From: Pseudomonadota bacterium
Lineage (GTDB): Bacteria > Pseudomonadota > Gammaproteobacteria > Burkholderiales > Ferrovaceae
DNA length: 12,798 bases
NCBI GenBank assembly: GCA_021828575.1
Contig: JAJZEL010000030.1
Location: 1 to 12,798, forward strand
Direction of reading: 5' to 3'
Part shown: positions 1 to 7,597 of the stretch, piece after piece
Numbering within the stretch: position 1 is the first letter of the stretch
Layout of the letters: each line of letters opens with the position of its first letter
Notes under the pieces: model-generated
What the model saw: only the letters and a program-made list of their open reading frames with translations
Databases searched by the model: none
Told to the model about the DNA's origin: nothing
Program-made: the position numbers and the translations under genes

Positions 1-99
1 CACTGGTTATCGAAACGGGCCAAGGACATTGGCAGTGCGGCTGTCCTGATCAGTCTGGTCAATGTGCTTGTGGTGTGGGTCGCGGTGCTGTTTTTTTGA
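1..99 (+). CDS. dgkA: Diacylglycerol kinase DgkA, C-terminal fragment (5' end outside window)
   Basis: The first reading frame is open from base 1 to a TGA at 97-99 and encodes 32 residues. The segment RAKDIGSAAVLISL followed by a hydrophobic tail matches the end of bacterial DgkA, where the conserved AKD-GSAAV motif starts the last transmembrane helix. DgkA is a small inner-membrane enzyme that phosphorylates diacylglycerol to phosphatidic acid, recycling lipid released during envelope glycan synthesis. The N-terminal two thirds, with most catalytic residues, lie outside the window, so activity cannot be judged. Its last 41 bases overlap the 3' end of the convergent transporter gene. Confidence 0.85.
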   Translation, partial: HWLSKRAKDIGSAAVLISLVNVLVVWVAVLFF

Positions 100-982
100 G
101 GCTGGCACCCAGTGCGGCTCCGCATGTTACCAACAGGACACCGGCAACGGTGAATTGGGTGAAGTCTTCATCAAGGAAAGGCACGGCCAGGATGGCTGAT
201 GCGGCAGGAACAATGGCCAGCATGAGGGAGGCCGTTCCGGGTCCCAGGGACAGGGTAGCGTAGGCATAGCTGAAAGAGGCCACCAGGGCCGCTACGACAC
301 CCTGGTAGATGCCTTGTAACAGGATGTCATGTATGGGGGTTTGTGAGAGTCCCTTGGGAAGAAACAGGAAATACACGGGCAGGTAGCAACAGGCCGTGGT
401 GACGGTGATGCCACTGACAGCATCCAGCGGCTTGATTTGCCAGAGCCTGACCAAAAGCCCATATACGGCCCAAAGACAGGCAGCCCCTGCAAAGCAGAGG
501 TCGCCGATCCATTCGGAGGGTGACCGGCTTGCGCTGTTTCCAAGGCTGCCAAGACTGAGCACCATCACGCCGCCAGCAGTCAGTATCAGCGCAAGAGAGG
601 TCAATCCGGAAGGACGATCGCCCAGCCATACCCAAGCCAGTAGTGCAGTAGCCAGAGGGATCCCACCGTTGATCAGTATGCCCGCATGGGCGGCAGGTGC
701 AAAGGAAAATCCGGTGTAGGCCAGAAGAGCGTAAAAAAGCCCGCCTGTGATCATGACCGCCAGAAGACGGGGTTTGGTGAGTGCATTGCCCACCGTCAGA
801 ACCACGGGCAACATGGCGCTGCCTGATACACCAAAGCGTAGTGCGGTGAGGTCATAGGGTGTGAGGTGTCCCTTTCCGCCCAACCGGGAAACAATGTTGA
901 AACCCGTCCAGCAGGCCACGACCACGAAAGCTGCCAGAAAACCTTTCCAGCGGGGGCGTTCAAGCGAGTGAGGGAAACTCAA
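59..982 (-). CDS. EamA/DMT-family inner-membrane transporter
   Basis: About 307 residues with ten hydrophobic segments arranged as two EamA repeats, the usual size and layout of drug/metabolite transporter superfamily exporters. The first helix begins at GFLAAFVVVACWTGFN, and the second repeat begins near IGDLCFAGAACLWAVYGL. Such proteins usually export amino acids, metabolites or drugs; the substrate cannot be read from sequence. No in-frame ATG lies close before the first helix. I chose TTG at 982, which has GGAG ten bases upstream; GTG at 1015 is an alternative without a clear ribosome site. The frame also stays open to an ATG at 1198, but that would run through the divergent PP0621-type gene. 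The basic, proline-rich C-terminus is encoded inside the end of dgkA. Family confident, start uncertain. Confidence 0.85.
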   Translation of the reverse strand: MSFPHSLERPRWKGFLAAFVVVACWTGFNIVSRLGGKGHLTPYDLTALRFGVSGSAMLPVVLTVGNALTKPRLLAVMITGGLFYALLAYTGFSFAPAAHAGILINGGIPLATALLAWVWLGDRPSGLTSLALILTAGGVMVLSLGSLGNSASRSPSEWIGDLCFAGAACLWAVYGLLVRLWQIKPLDAVSGITVTTACCYLPVYFLFLPKGLSQTPIHDILLQGIYQGVVAALVASFSYAYATLSLGPGTASLMLAIVPAASAILAVPFLDEDFTQFTVAGVLLVTCGAALGASLKKTAPRPTPQAH

Positions 983-1052
983 GGAGTGATTTCTCCAAAT
1001 GGCCGAGTCTATCACTGATTCGTTTGGCGGTGCTTCATGGTAGATTAGCGGA

Positions 1053-1304
1053 ATGTTTAGATTGCTATTGTGGGGATTCCTGATCTGGTGGGTCGCAAAG
1101 CATGCCCTTCCAGCCCTGAAACGACCTGATGACCGGAAATCTCCGGGAGTGAGGGATGATGAGCCCCTTGCGGGAGGGGAGGGAGACGTGCAGGACATGG
1201 TGCGCTGCGCCCAGTGTGGCGTTTATGTGCCGCGTTCCGAGGCTGTTGAAGGGGGCGGACAGTTTTATTGCGGTGAAGACCACCGCCGGCAAGGGGTTCG
1301 CTAG
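1053..1304 (+). CDS. PP0621-family small zinc-ribbon protein
   Basis: 83 residues: a short hydrophobic N-terminal segment (about 2-20), a charged linker, then a compact metal-site motif with Cys52, Cys55, Cys73 and His77 (CAQC then YCGEDH). This layout, ending in CxxC-x17-CxxxH, matches the PP0621 family of uncharacterised proteobacterial proteins. By inference it is a membrane-anchored zinc-binding protein; no biochemical role is known to me. The ATG at 1053 is preceded only by a weak GCGGA, but the family start fits there. The gene ends 7 bases before the chosen ampD start, so the two are probably co-transcribed, and this neighbour pair is common in betaproteobacteria. Confidence 0.8.
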   Translation: MFRLLLWGFLIWWVAKHALPALKRPDDRKSPGVRDDEPLAGGEGDVQDMVRCAQCGVYVPRSEAVEGGGQFYCGEDHRRQGVR

Positions 1305-1311
1305 ATTGCCC

Positions 1312-1872
1312 ATGACCTTTCCTGTGGGGGCGGACGGCAGGGTCCGGCGGGCGCGGCAAGTGCCATCACCCAACCAGGACGCCCGGCCTGAACGCGCTAC
1401 CATTGATCTGTTGGTGATTCACAACATCAGTTTGCCTCCAGGCCAGTTTGGCGGGGATGATGTGTTCCGTCTGTTCACTAATTGCATTAAATTGCAAGAT
1501 AATCCCGCGTATGCTTCCCTCGAAGGACTCCGGGTTTCTGCTCATTTTTTCATCCGTCGCAATGGGGAGTTGATCCAGTTTGTGCCTTGTCACAGGCGTG
1601 CCTGGCATGCCGGCGTATCTCGGTGGGGAATGAGAACCAACTGCAATGATTTTTCGGTAGGCATTGAACTTGAAGGCACGGATGACAGGCCGTTTGAAGA
1701 GGCCCAGTACCAGGTACTGGCTGCGCTTGCCAGCAGTTTATGTACCACCTACCCTGTCCGGGACATGTTGGGACATTCCGATGTGGCGCCCGGTAGAAAG
1801 ACGGATCCGGGGCCCCATTTTGATTGGCAGCGGCTGAAACATTTGATGACCGTCTGTCCAAGACACTTTTAA
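1312..1872 (+). CDS. ampD: 1,6-anhydro-N-acetylmuramyl-L-alanine amidase AmpD
   Basis: 186 residues with an amidase_2 fold signature. AmpD is a cytosolic zinc amidase that cleaves the lactyl-L-alanine bond of anhydro-muropeptides during peptidoglycan recycling, and in some species its loss derepresses AmpC beta-lactamase through AmpR. Expected zinc ligands are present: His37 (VIHNIS), His155 (LGHSDVAPG) and Asp165 (RKTDPG). Catalytic Glu119 (GIELEG) and Lys163 are also present, nearly matching the E. coli numbering of 34, 154, 164, 116 and 162. The frame is open further upstream to an ATG at 1156, but that would overlap the PP0621-type gene. ATG 1312, with AAGGGG about 15 bases upstream, gives the family length. 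No ampE or ampR is visible nearby. Confidence 0.95.
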   Translation: MTFPVGADGRVRRARQVPSPNQDARPERATIDLLVIHNISLPPGQFGGDDVFRLFTNCIKLQDNPAYASLEGLRVSAHFFIRRNGELIQFVPCHRRAWHAGVSRWGMRTNCNDFSVGIELEGTDDRPFEEAQYQVLAALASSLCTTYPVRDMLGHSDVAPGRKTDPGPHFDWQRLKHLMTVCPRHF

Positions 1873-1877
1873 TCGGG

Positions 1878-1904
1878 CAAAATGCACCTTTTTTGCACAT
1901 TTTG
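1878..1904. repeat. Short inverted and direct repeat upstream of pntA
   Basis: In the 67-base gap between ampD and pntA, CAAAATG (1878-1884) and CATTTTG (1898-1904) form an inverted repeat of 7 bp around a 13-base spacer. The same bases contain a near-perfect direct repeat, TGCACCTTTT (1883-1892) and TGCACATTTT (1894-1903), with a period of 11 bases. No T-tract follows the inverted repeat, so it is not a standard intrinsic terminator. It could be a protein-binding site or an mRNA hairpin before pntA. Confidence 0.45.
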
Positions 1905-1939
1905 ACGAGCGCGAAACAGGCATTCAGGGAAAGCACATC

Positions 1940-3511
1940 ATGTCAATGCTTATAGGGATTCCCAAAGAAGTACATTCAGGAGAACGCCGTGTGGCGGCCA
2001 CTCCTGACACGGCTGCGCATTTGCTGAAGTTGGGGTTCAGAGTGGCCATTGAATCCAGTGCAGGTGCAGGGGCGCAACTGCCGGACGCTGCTTATGCGGC
2101 AGCAGGCGTGGAAATCGTGACCGATGTGGCACAGCTTTGGAAGAACGCCCAGATCATTCTCAAGGTGCGTGCTCCCGAGGTTCACCCTGGGCTCAATTGC
2201 CACGAAGTCGACTTGCTTCACAAGGATTGCACGCTGATCAGTTTCATCTGGCCGGCACAGAATCCGGATCTGATGCAGAAACTGGTGGCCAGTGGGGCCA
2301 GTGTACTTGCCATGGATGCCATTCCACGCATTTCCCGTGCCCAAAAAATGGACGCGCTGAGTTCCATGGCCAATATTGCGGGTTACCGGGCCATTGTGGA
2401 AGCAGCCCAACATTTTGGGCGCTTTTTCACGGGGCAGATCACAGCCGCTGGCAAGGTTCCCCCAGCCAAGATCATGGTGATCGGGGCTGGGGTGGCCGGA
2501 TTGGCTGCCATCGGTGCTGCAAAGGGGATGGGCGCCATTGTCCGGGCGTTTGATACTCGCCCTGAAGTGAAGCAACAAATTGAAAGCATGGGTGCCGAGT
2601 TTCTGGAACTTGATTTTCAGGAAGAGGGATCCGGTTCAGGCGGGTATGCCAAACAGATGAGTCCGGAATTCATCAAGGCCGAAATGGAATTGTTTGCAGC
2701 CCAGGCGAGGGAAGTGGACATCATCGTGACCACAGCCCTGATCCCTGGAAAACCGGCTCCTCGACTGATCACCGCCGATATGGTGGCATCCATGAAGCGC
2801 GGCAGTGTCATCGTGGATCTGGCTGCAGAACAGGGAGGCAACTGCGAGTGCACGGTGCCTGGTCAGGTGGCGGATGCAGCCGGTGTGACAATCATTGGGT
2901 ATACGGACCTGCCGAGCCGTCTGGCCACGCAGTCCAGCCAGCTTTACGGCACCAATCTCCGTCACCTGCTTACGGACATGGCACCTGCCAAAAATGGCGA
3001 AGCGGTCATCAACATGGAAGATGACGTGATTCGTACAGCCACTGTGGTACATCAGGGTGTTCTGACCTGGCCTGCGCCACCACTCAAGGTTCCGGCCATT
3101 GCACCCGCCAAACAGGCAGCCGTTCCAGTGCCAGCCCCTAAGCACGGGGAAAGCAGCGGGCCCATGCCGTTGAGTAGACTGGTTCCCCTCGTGGCTCTGG
3201 GGGCATTGGCCTTTGCGTTGATCGGGGCCTACGCACCTCCCGTTTTTCTGCCGCACTTCACGGTGTTTATTCTGGCCTGTTTCATTGGCTATCAGGTGGT
3301 CTGGAATGTGACGCCTGCCTTGCATACGCCACTCATGAGCGTGACCAACGCCATTAGCGGCATTATCGTGATTGGGGCACTTCTGCAAGTATCCAGTACG
3401 GACCGGACGGTCATGTTGCTGGCATTGTTCTCTGTATTAATTGCCACCATCAACATCGCTGGCGGGTTCCGTGTGACCCACCGCATGCTGAACATGTTCA
3501 GGAAGGATTGA
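1940..3511 (+). CDS. pntA: Proton-translocating NAD(P) transhydrogenase subunit alpha
   Basis: 523 residues, close to the 510 of E. coli PntA. Together with PntB it transfers hydride between NADH and NADP+, coupled to proton movement across the inner membrane, and is usually a source of NADPH. Domain I (about 1-378) is the cytosolic NAD(H)-binding part, with the Rossmann loop GAGVAGL at 182-188, FDTRPEV at 204-210 and IVDLAAEQGGN at 291-301. A Pro/Ala-rich linker (about 379-410) leads to four hydrophobic segments (about 413-431, 436-458, 471-483 and 490-510), the alpha part of membrane domain II. The unsplit form contrasts with species where these parts are separate genes. AGGGA at 1926-1930 precedes the ATG by 9 bases. 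pntB follows after 10 bases. Confidence 0.97.
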   Translation: MSMLIGIPKEVHSGERRVAATPDTAAHLLKLGFRVAIESSAGAGAQLPDAAYAAAGVEIVTDVAQLWKNAQIILKVRAPEVHPGLNCHEVDLLHKDCTLISFIWPAQNPDLMQKLVASGASVLAMDAIPRISRAQKMDALSSMANIAGYRAIVEAAQHFGRFFTGQITAAGKVPPAKIMVIGAGVAGLAAIGAAKGMGAIVRAFDTRPEVKQQIESMGAEFLELDFQEEGSGSGGYAKQMSPEFIKAEMELFAAQAREVDIIVTTALIPGKPAPRLITADMVASMKRGSVIVDLAAEQGGNCECTVPGQVADAAGVTIIGYTDLPSRLATQSSQLYGTNLRHLLTDMAPAKNGEAVINMEDDVIRTATVVHQGVLTWPAPPLKVPAIAPAKQAAVPVPAPKHGESSGPMPLSRLVPLVALGALAFALIGAYAPPVFLPHFTVFILACFIGYQVVWNVTPALHTPLMSVTNAISGIIVIGALLQVSSTDRTVMLLALFSVLIATINIAGGFRVTHRMLNMFRKD

Positions 3512-3521
3512 GGATTTGACC

Positions 3522-4994
3522 ATGGCCAACGGATTGATGACCGTTTCCTATGTGGCGGCCGCCATACTGTTCATTCTGAGCCTGGGAGGGCTCTCCCGTC
3601 AGGATTCCGCCCGGCGCGGCAATTTTTATGGGGCAGCGGGCATGGCTTTGGCCATTCTGGCCAGCGTGTTCGGTGCCCATGTCAACCACTTCGAGTATCT
3701 GATACCCGCAGTGCTCGTGGGTGGGGCAGTGGGCTGGATGCTGGCTGTGCGTGTGGAAATGACCCAGATGCCTGAACTGGTGGCGGTGCTTCACAGTTTT
3801 GTGGGCATGGCTGCCATCCTTGTGGGTTATGCCAGCTATTTGCAGCCTGCCACCCCGCTGGATGCAACGGACCAGACCTTTCAGGACATGCAGGCGGTTC
3901 TGGGCAACCTGTTTGGGCGTGCCCAGAACGATTACAGTTCTGCTGAGCATACCGTGCATCTGTTGGAGATTTTCGTGGGTGTATTCATCGGAGCGGTGAC
4001 ATTCACAGGGTCGGTGGTGGCTTTTGGAAAATTGCGCGGCTCGATTTCCGGCAAGCCGGTCATGTTGCCTGCGCGACATTGGCTCAACCTTTTTGGTTTG
4101 GTGATGTCTGTTTTTCTGGGGCATCTATTTCTGCAGGCCACTGGATCACAGGGATTGTTTCCCCTTCTGGTGATGACGGCCATTGCATCCCTGATGGGTG
4201 TGCATCTGGTCATGGCCATTGGTGGAGCTGACATGCCAGTGGTGGTATCCATGCTCAACAGTTATTCCGGTTGGGCAGCAGCAGCCACAGGATTCATGCT
4301 GTCCAACGATCTGCTGATCGTTACCGGGGCGCTCGTGGGCAGTAGCGGGGCCATTCTGTCCTACATCATGTGTCGTGCCATGAATCGCAGTTTCATCAGC
4401 GTCATCATGGGAGGGTTCGGCACAGGGAGCGGCGCTTCTTCCAGCGCAGCTGGCGGTCCCCAGGGGGAAGCGGTCTCCATTTCTGCGGAAGAAACGGCGC
4501 ATCTTCTGGTGGAAGCCCGAGAGGTCATCATTGTGCCCGGCTATGGCATGGCAGTGGCCCAGGCACAGGGCGCTATCAGCGAAATCACTCGACGACTTCG
4601 TGCGAAGGGGGTCAAAGTGAGGTTTGCCATCCATCCGGTGGCAGGTCGTTTGCCTGGACACATGAACGTACTGCTGGCGGAAGCCAAAGTACCTTACGAC
4701 ATTGTGCTGGAGATGGATGAAATCAACGCCGATTTTCCGGAAACGGATGCGGTGCTGGTGGTGGGTGCCAATGATACTGTCAATCCAAGTGCCCAGGAAG
4801 ATCCTGGTAGCCCCATTGCCGGCATGCCTGTCCTGGAGGTTTGGAAAGCCAGGACTGTGGTGGTATTCAAGCGCAGTATGGCCACGGGCTATGCGGGAGT
4901 GGATAATCCTTTGTTTTTCAAAGAGAATGCGCGAATGCTGTTTGGTGATGCCAAGAAAAGCGTGGACAGCATCCTGGCCCATCTGCCTAGTTGA
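3522..4994 (+). CDS. pntB: Proton-translocating NAD(P) transhydrogenase subunit beta
   Basis: 490 residues from ATG 3522, which has AGGA at 3511-3514 overlapping the pntA stop; an in-frame TTG lies two codons earlier but is less likely. The N-terminal two thirds are the multi-helix membrane domain II. It carries His91 in VLHSFVG, the residue linked to proton translocation in E. coli at the same number, and the highly conserved GGADMPVVVSMLNSYSGWAA block at 234-253. The C-terminal domain III (about 315-490) binds NADP(H), with GYGMAVAQAQ at 340-349, HPVAGRLPGHMNVLLAEA and VGANDTVNP. The protein is about 28 residues longer than E. coli PntB, mostly from a longer loop around residues 108-146. 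It forms an operon with pntA. Confidence 0.97.
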   Translation: MANGLMTVSYVAAAILFILSLGGLSRQDSARRGNFYGAAGMALAILASVFGAHVNHFEYLIPAVLVGGAVGWMLAVRVEMTQMPELVAVLHSFVGMAAILVGYASYLQPATPLDATDQTFQDMQAVLGNLFGRAQNDYSSAEHTVHLLEIFVGVFIGAVTFTGSVVAFGKLRGSISGKPVMLPARHWLNLFGLVMSVFLGHLFLQATGSQGLFPLLVMTAIASLMGVHLVMAIGGADMPVVVSMLNSYSGWAAAATGFMLSNDLLIVTGALVGSSGAILSYIMCRAMNRSFISVIMGGFGTGSGASSSAAGGPQGEAVSISAEETAHLLVEAREVIIVPGYGMAVAQAQGAISEITRRLRAKGVKVRFAIHPVAGRLPGHMNVLLAEAKVPYDIVLEMDEINADFPETDAVLVVGANDTVNPSAQEDPGSPIAGMPVLEVWKARTVVVFKRSMATGYAGVDNPLFFKENARMLFGDAKKSVDSILAHLPS

Positions 4995-5025
4995 CGTCAT
5001 ACGGCCGTCATAAAGATGAAATAAT

Positions 5026-5844
5026 ATGGCGTCCATGAAACCAGAGACAGGCTTTTTGCGTTCTCAGGGAACGCGGCCGGTTCTGACGTTCCTTGGGTGC
5101 TTTCTTATGTCGTTTCCTGCAGGGGCCACACTGCAGGATGAAATTCAGGTTTACGACGACAGCATCAACAAACCTGGGCAGTGGGGGTTGGAACTTCACC
5201 TGAATGCCACGCCTTCGGGGCCTCGTGCAGACTATCCCCAGACTCCGCCCCAAGTGGGGGACGTTCATGGGTATCGTGGTACTCCAGAAATCAGTTACGG
5301 CCTGACAGATACTCTTGAGGCAGGCCTGTATTTGCCAGTGGATAACGCGCCAGGTTATGGCACCCAGTTTGCTGGTCCGCGGGTTCGGCTTAAGTGGATC
5401 CCGCAGCAAGCGCCGCAGGGGGGGCTTTTTTATGGTTTTAACGTGGAAGTGTCAGACGTCAAGCCGCAGTATGAGCCCGATCAGAACGAGGTGGAACTCC
5501 GGCCTATTTTGGGGTATCGCACGGAAGACTGGTTGTTTCTGACCAATCCGGTCATGGATTATTATCTGCACACCGGATATCGCCAGAACGGGCCTGAGTT
5601 TGCTCCTTCTTTCAAGTTGGGTAGGAAGGTCATGGACGGTCTTTCTGCTGGTTTCGAGTATTACACAGAGCTCGGGCAACCAATTGTAGGCATCCTTCCC
5701 TACAGCCAACAATCAGATGTTCTGTTTGCCGTGGTAGATGTTGATATGAAACCTTGGGTATTTAATTTTGGTGTTGGCCGGGGGCTGACATCCTACGCGG
5801 ATGGCTGGACGGTCAAGGCCATCTTCGAGATACCTCTCGAGTGA
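5026..5844 (+). CDS. Conserved outer-membrane beta-barrel-like protein of unknown function
   Basis: 272 residues. The N-terminus has basic residues, a hydrophobic stretch (about 19-31) and a likely signal-peptidase site after AGA at 32-34, so the mature protein would begin at TLQDEIQVYDD. The rest alternates polar and aromatic residues with many Gly and Tyr, and no hydrophobic helices, as in an outer-membrane barrel (for example PEISYGLTDTLEAGLYLP and VFNFGVGRGLTSYADGW). I recognise it as a widespread proteobacterial hypothetical protein whose conserved start is DEIQVYDDSINKPG, but I know no function. Starts at ATG 5026 or, nine bases on, ATG 5035; the upstream AAGATGA is a weak ribosome site. 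It lies 31 bases after pntB and 3 bases before the porin gene. Confidence 0.75.
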   Translation: MASMKPETGFLRSQGTRPVLTFLGCFLMSFPAGATLQDEIQVYDDSINKPGQWGLELHLNATPSGPRADYPQTPPQVGDVHGYRGTPEISYGLTDTLEAGLYLPVDNAPGYGTQFAGPRVRLKWIPQQAPQGGLFYGFNVEVSDVKPQYEPDQNEVELRPILGYRTEDWLFLTNPVMDYYLHTGYRQNGPEFAPSFKLGRKVMDGLSAGFEYYTELGQPIVGILPYSQQSDVLFAVVDVDMKPWVFNFGVGRGLTSYADGWTVKAIFEIPLE

Positions 5845-5847
5845 ACC

Positions 5848-7158
5848 ATGGGCAAGAGCGCCTTCTTTCCAGCGCTGTTGATATCAGGGCTGACGGGGTC
5901 GCTGTGGTCTGTGGATACCCGTGCCATGGACTGGCCGGACAGTCAGGACTGGGCAGTTCACGTAGATGAAACGCTGATCGACCAGAAACACGGTGCGTTC
6001 TATTCGAAGTATCCGGACGGTCCCAACAGCTTCAGTTCGCAAGCTGAAAATTCTTATTCGAGTGTGGGTGGTATCAATCTGGGTTACCTGGCAGGGCCCC
6101 ATGCAGAGTTCTGGGCACGGGTAGAGGATATCCGGGGGATTCCCTTGAGCAATGCAGGGGGCTTGGCCGCCCTGACCAACAATGACATGCAACGCGTCAT
6201 GACCAATCAGTTCACTACTTACTTGGCCCTGGCTTTCGTACGCAACACTTGGGAACTGGGAGGCACATCTCAGTCGAAGGAAGCAGACGAACAGAATTTT
6301 GCGCGCGAAACCAGTTCGCGCAATGTACAGCTCATTTACGGCAAGCTGGATGTGCTGGACATGTTTGATGGAAATGCCTATGCCCACAAGTCTGATGATC
6401 AGTTTCTGAACTGGTGTTTCATGACCTCTTGCGCCTACGATTTTCCTGCGGATGCGCGAGGCTATACTTGGGGAGCCATGTCCCAGCTGGACTGGGACCA
6501 GTGGTCATTGCGTGCGGGCTGGTTTGCCATGCCGCGTCTGCCCAATCAACTGGAGCTGGACGGATCTGTGGGGCAGCACTTTGGCGTGGATGCGGAAATC
6601 GAGCGCCGATGGGCCAGTGGGGCATTGAAGCTGTTGGCCTATCAGGGACGTATGCAGTTATCCAGTTACGGTCAGTTTCTCAACCAGACAGGTGTGTTCA
6701 TTCAAAACTCGCCCAAATATGACGCTAAACGGGGTGGGGCAGGGCTTAATCTGCAGCAGGAATTGATGTCGGGCGTGGGGTTTTTTTCCCGTATGTTCTG
6801 GACCGGGGGCCAGAGTGAGACCATGGCCTATACGGAGGCCGATCGCAGTGCCAGTGCTGGGTTCTCTTTGGAGGGCGGGTTGTGGGGACGCGAGAAAGAC
6901 GGCATTGGTGTGGGATGGGCAGCTAATAGCATCAACTCGAATCGGCAGGCGTTTTTGGCGGCAGGCAATTACGATCTATTCATTGGGGACGGCTATCTGG
7001 TGTACGCACCCGAAAACGTGCTGGAAACCTACTACCGGTTGGGTATTGTCAGGAATGTGGAATTGACGTTTGACTGGCAGTACATTGTGAATCCTGCTTA
7101 CAATCAGGTGCGTGGTCCGATTGATGTATATGGATTGCGGCTGCATCTGGACTTTTGA
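5848..7158 (+). CDS. OprB-family carbohydrate-selective porin-like protein
   Basis: 436 residues. A signal peptide is visible (hydrophobic about 5-20, likely cleavage after DTRA at residue 26). The body carries features of the OprB/carbohydrate porin family: YGKLDVLDMFDGNAYAH followed by QFLNW, the DFPADARGYTWG block at about 198-209, and the C-terminal end with VLETYY, WQYIVNPAYN, RGPIDVYGLRLHLDF and a terminal Phe typical of outer-membrane barrels. Such porins let sugars or other small solutes enter the periplasm; the substrate here is unknown and no sugar transporter or catabolic gene is adjacent. The only two cysteines, Cys190 and Cys195, lie beside the conserved QFLNW motif. The start is 3 bases after the preceding stop, so translational coupling is likely. 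Confidence 0.82.
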   Translation: MGKSAFFPALLISGLTGSLWSVDTRAMDWPDSQDWAVHVDETLIDQKHGAFYSKYPDGPNSFSSQAENSYSSVGGINLGYLAGPHAEFWARVEDIRGIPLSNAGGLAALTNNDMQRVMTNQFTTYLALAFVRNTWELGGTSQSKEADEQNFARETSSRNVQLIYGKLDVLDMFDGNAYAHKSDDQFLNWCFMTSCAYDFPADARGYTWGAMSQLDWDQWSLRAGWFAMPRLPNQLELDGSVGQHFGVDAEIERRWASGALKLLAYQGRMQLSSYGQFLNQTGVFIQNSPKYDAKRGGAGLNLQQELMSGVGFFSRMFWTGGQSETMAYTEADRSASAGFSLEGGLWGREKDGIGVGWAANSINSNRQAFLAAGNYDLFIGDGYLVYAPENVLETYYRLGIVRNVELTFDWQYIVNPAYNQVRGPIDVYGLRLHLDF

Positions 7159-7171
7159 CGGGAGAAATTCC

Positions 7172-7579
7172 ATGAATACCAAGGTGGTCTTGACGCTGGC
7201 GGATGCGCGGGTCATTGCGGCTGCAGCGCGTGCCTGCGCAGAACAAAACCAGTGGAACGTGGTCATTGCCGTGGTGGACGATGGAGGGCATCTGATCCTT
7301 CTCGAGCGCATGGATGATACCCAACTGGGTTCTGTACAAGTGGCTCATGAAAAAGCGCGCACAGCTTGTCTCTTTCGTCGACCCACTAAAAAAATCGAGG
7401 ACACCATCCTGGGTGGAAGGGTGCATATGCTCAATTTGCCGGCAGCGACCCCCATCGAAGGGGGATTGCCGTTGCTGCATGATGGCAAGGTGGTGGGAGC
7501 CATTGGCGTTTCCGGCGTACAGTCCTTTCAGGATGGTCTTGTGGCCGAGGCCGGAGTGGCAGCGATGGTCATCCTGTAA
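7172..7579 (+). CDS. GlcG/HbpS-family (DUF336) protein
   Basis: 135 residues spanning a single GlcG/HbpS domain: the N-terminal LTLADARVIAAAARACAEQ helix, IAVVDDGGHLILLERMD, HEKARTACLFRRPTKKIEDT, and the GGLPLLHDGKVVGAIGVSG block. Relatives include HbpS, a heme-binding protein, and GlcG of glycolate loci. Many are small oligomeric proteins of uncertain role, so neither heme nor any other ligand can be claimed here. ATG 7172 has GGGAG at 7160-7164 as a well-spaced ribosome site. An earlier in-frame ATG at 7112 lies inside the porin gene and is less likely. No signal peptide is present, so it should be cytosolic. It starts 13 bases after the porin stop. Confidence 0.85.
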   Translation: MNTKVVLTLADARVIAAAARACAEQNQWNVVIAVVDDGGHLILLERMDDTQLGSVQVAHEKARTACLFRRPTKKIEDTILGGRVHMLNLPAATPIEGGLPLLHDGKVVGAIGVSGVQSFQDGLVAEAGVAAMVIL

Positions 7580-7597
7580 AACAGGATCGAGTGCAGG

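Noticed and set aside
91..97. T7 run at the end of dgkA as a terminator
   Set aside because: No stable hairpin precedes it; the Ts are the final Phe codons.
983..1198. Long N-terminal extension of the EamA transporter from ATG 1198
   Set aside because: It would run antisense through the PP0621-type gene and adds a low-complexity segment before the first helix that the family lacks.
1156..1311. Earlier ATG for ampD giving a 52-residue extension
   Set aside because: The extension lies within the PP0621-type gene and has no resemblance to AmpD; zinc ligand numbering fits ATG 1312.
4992..5010. TGACG/CGTCA short inverted repeat between pntB and the next gene
   Set aside because: Only 5 bp of stem, no T run, and easily expected by chance.
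4146..5036. Long open frame (296 codons) antisense to pntB, and a similar 250-codon one antisense to pntA at 2636-3388
   Set aside because: Both are shadows of strongly conserved sense genes. Their translations are rich in His, Gly and Arg with no recognisable domain, and they lack ribosome sites.
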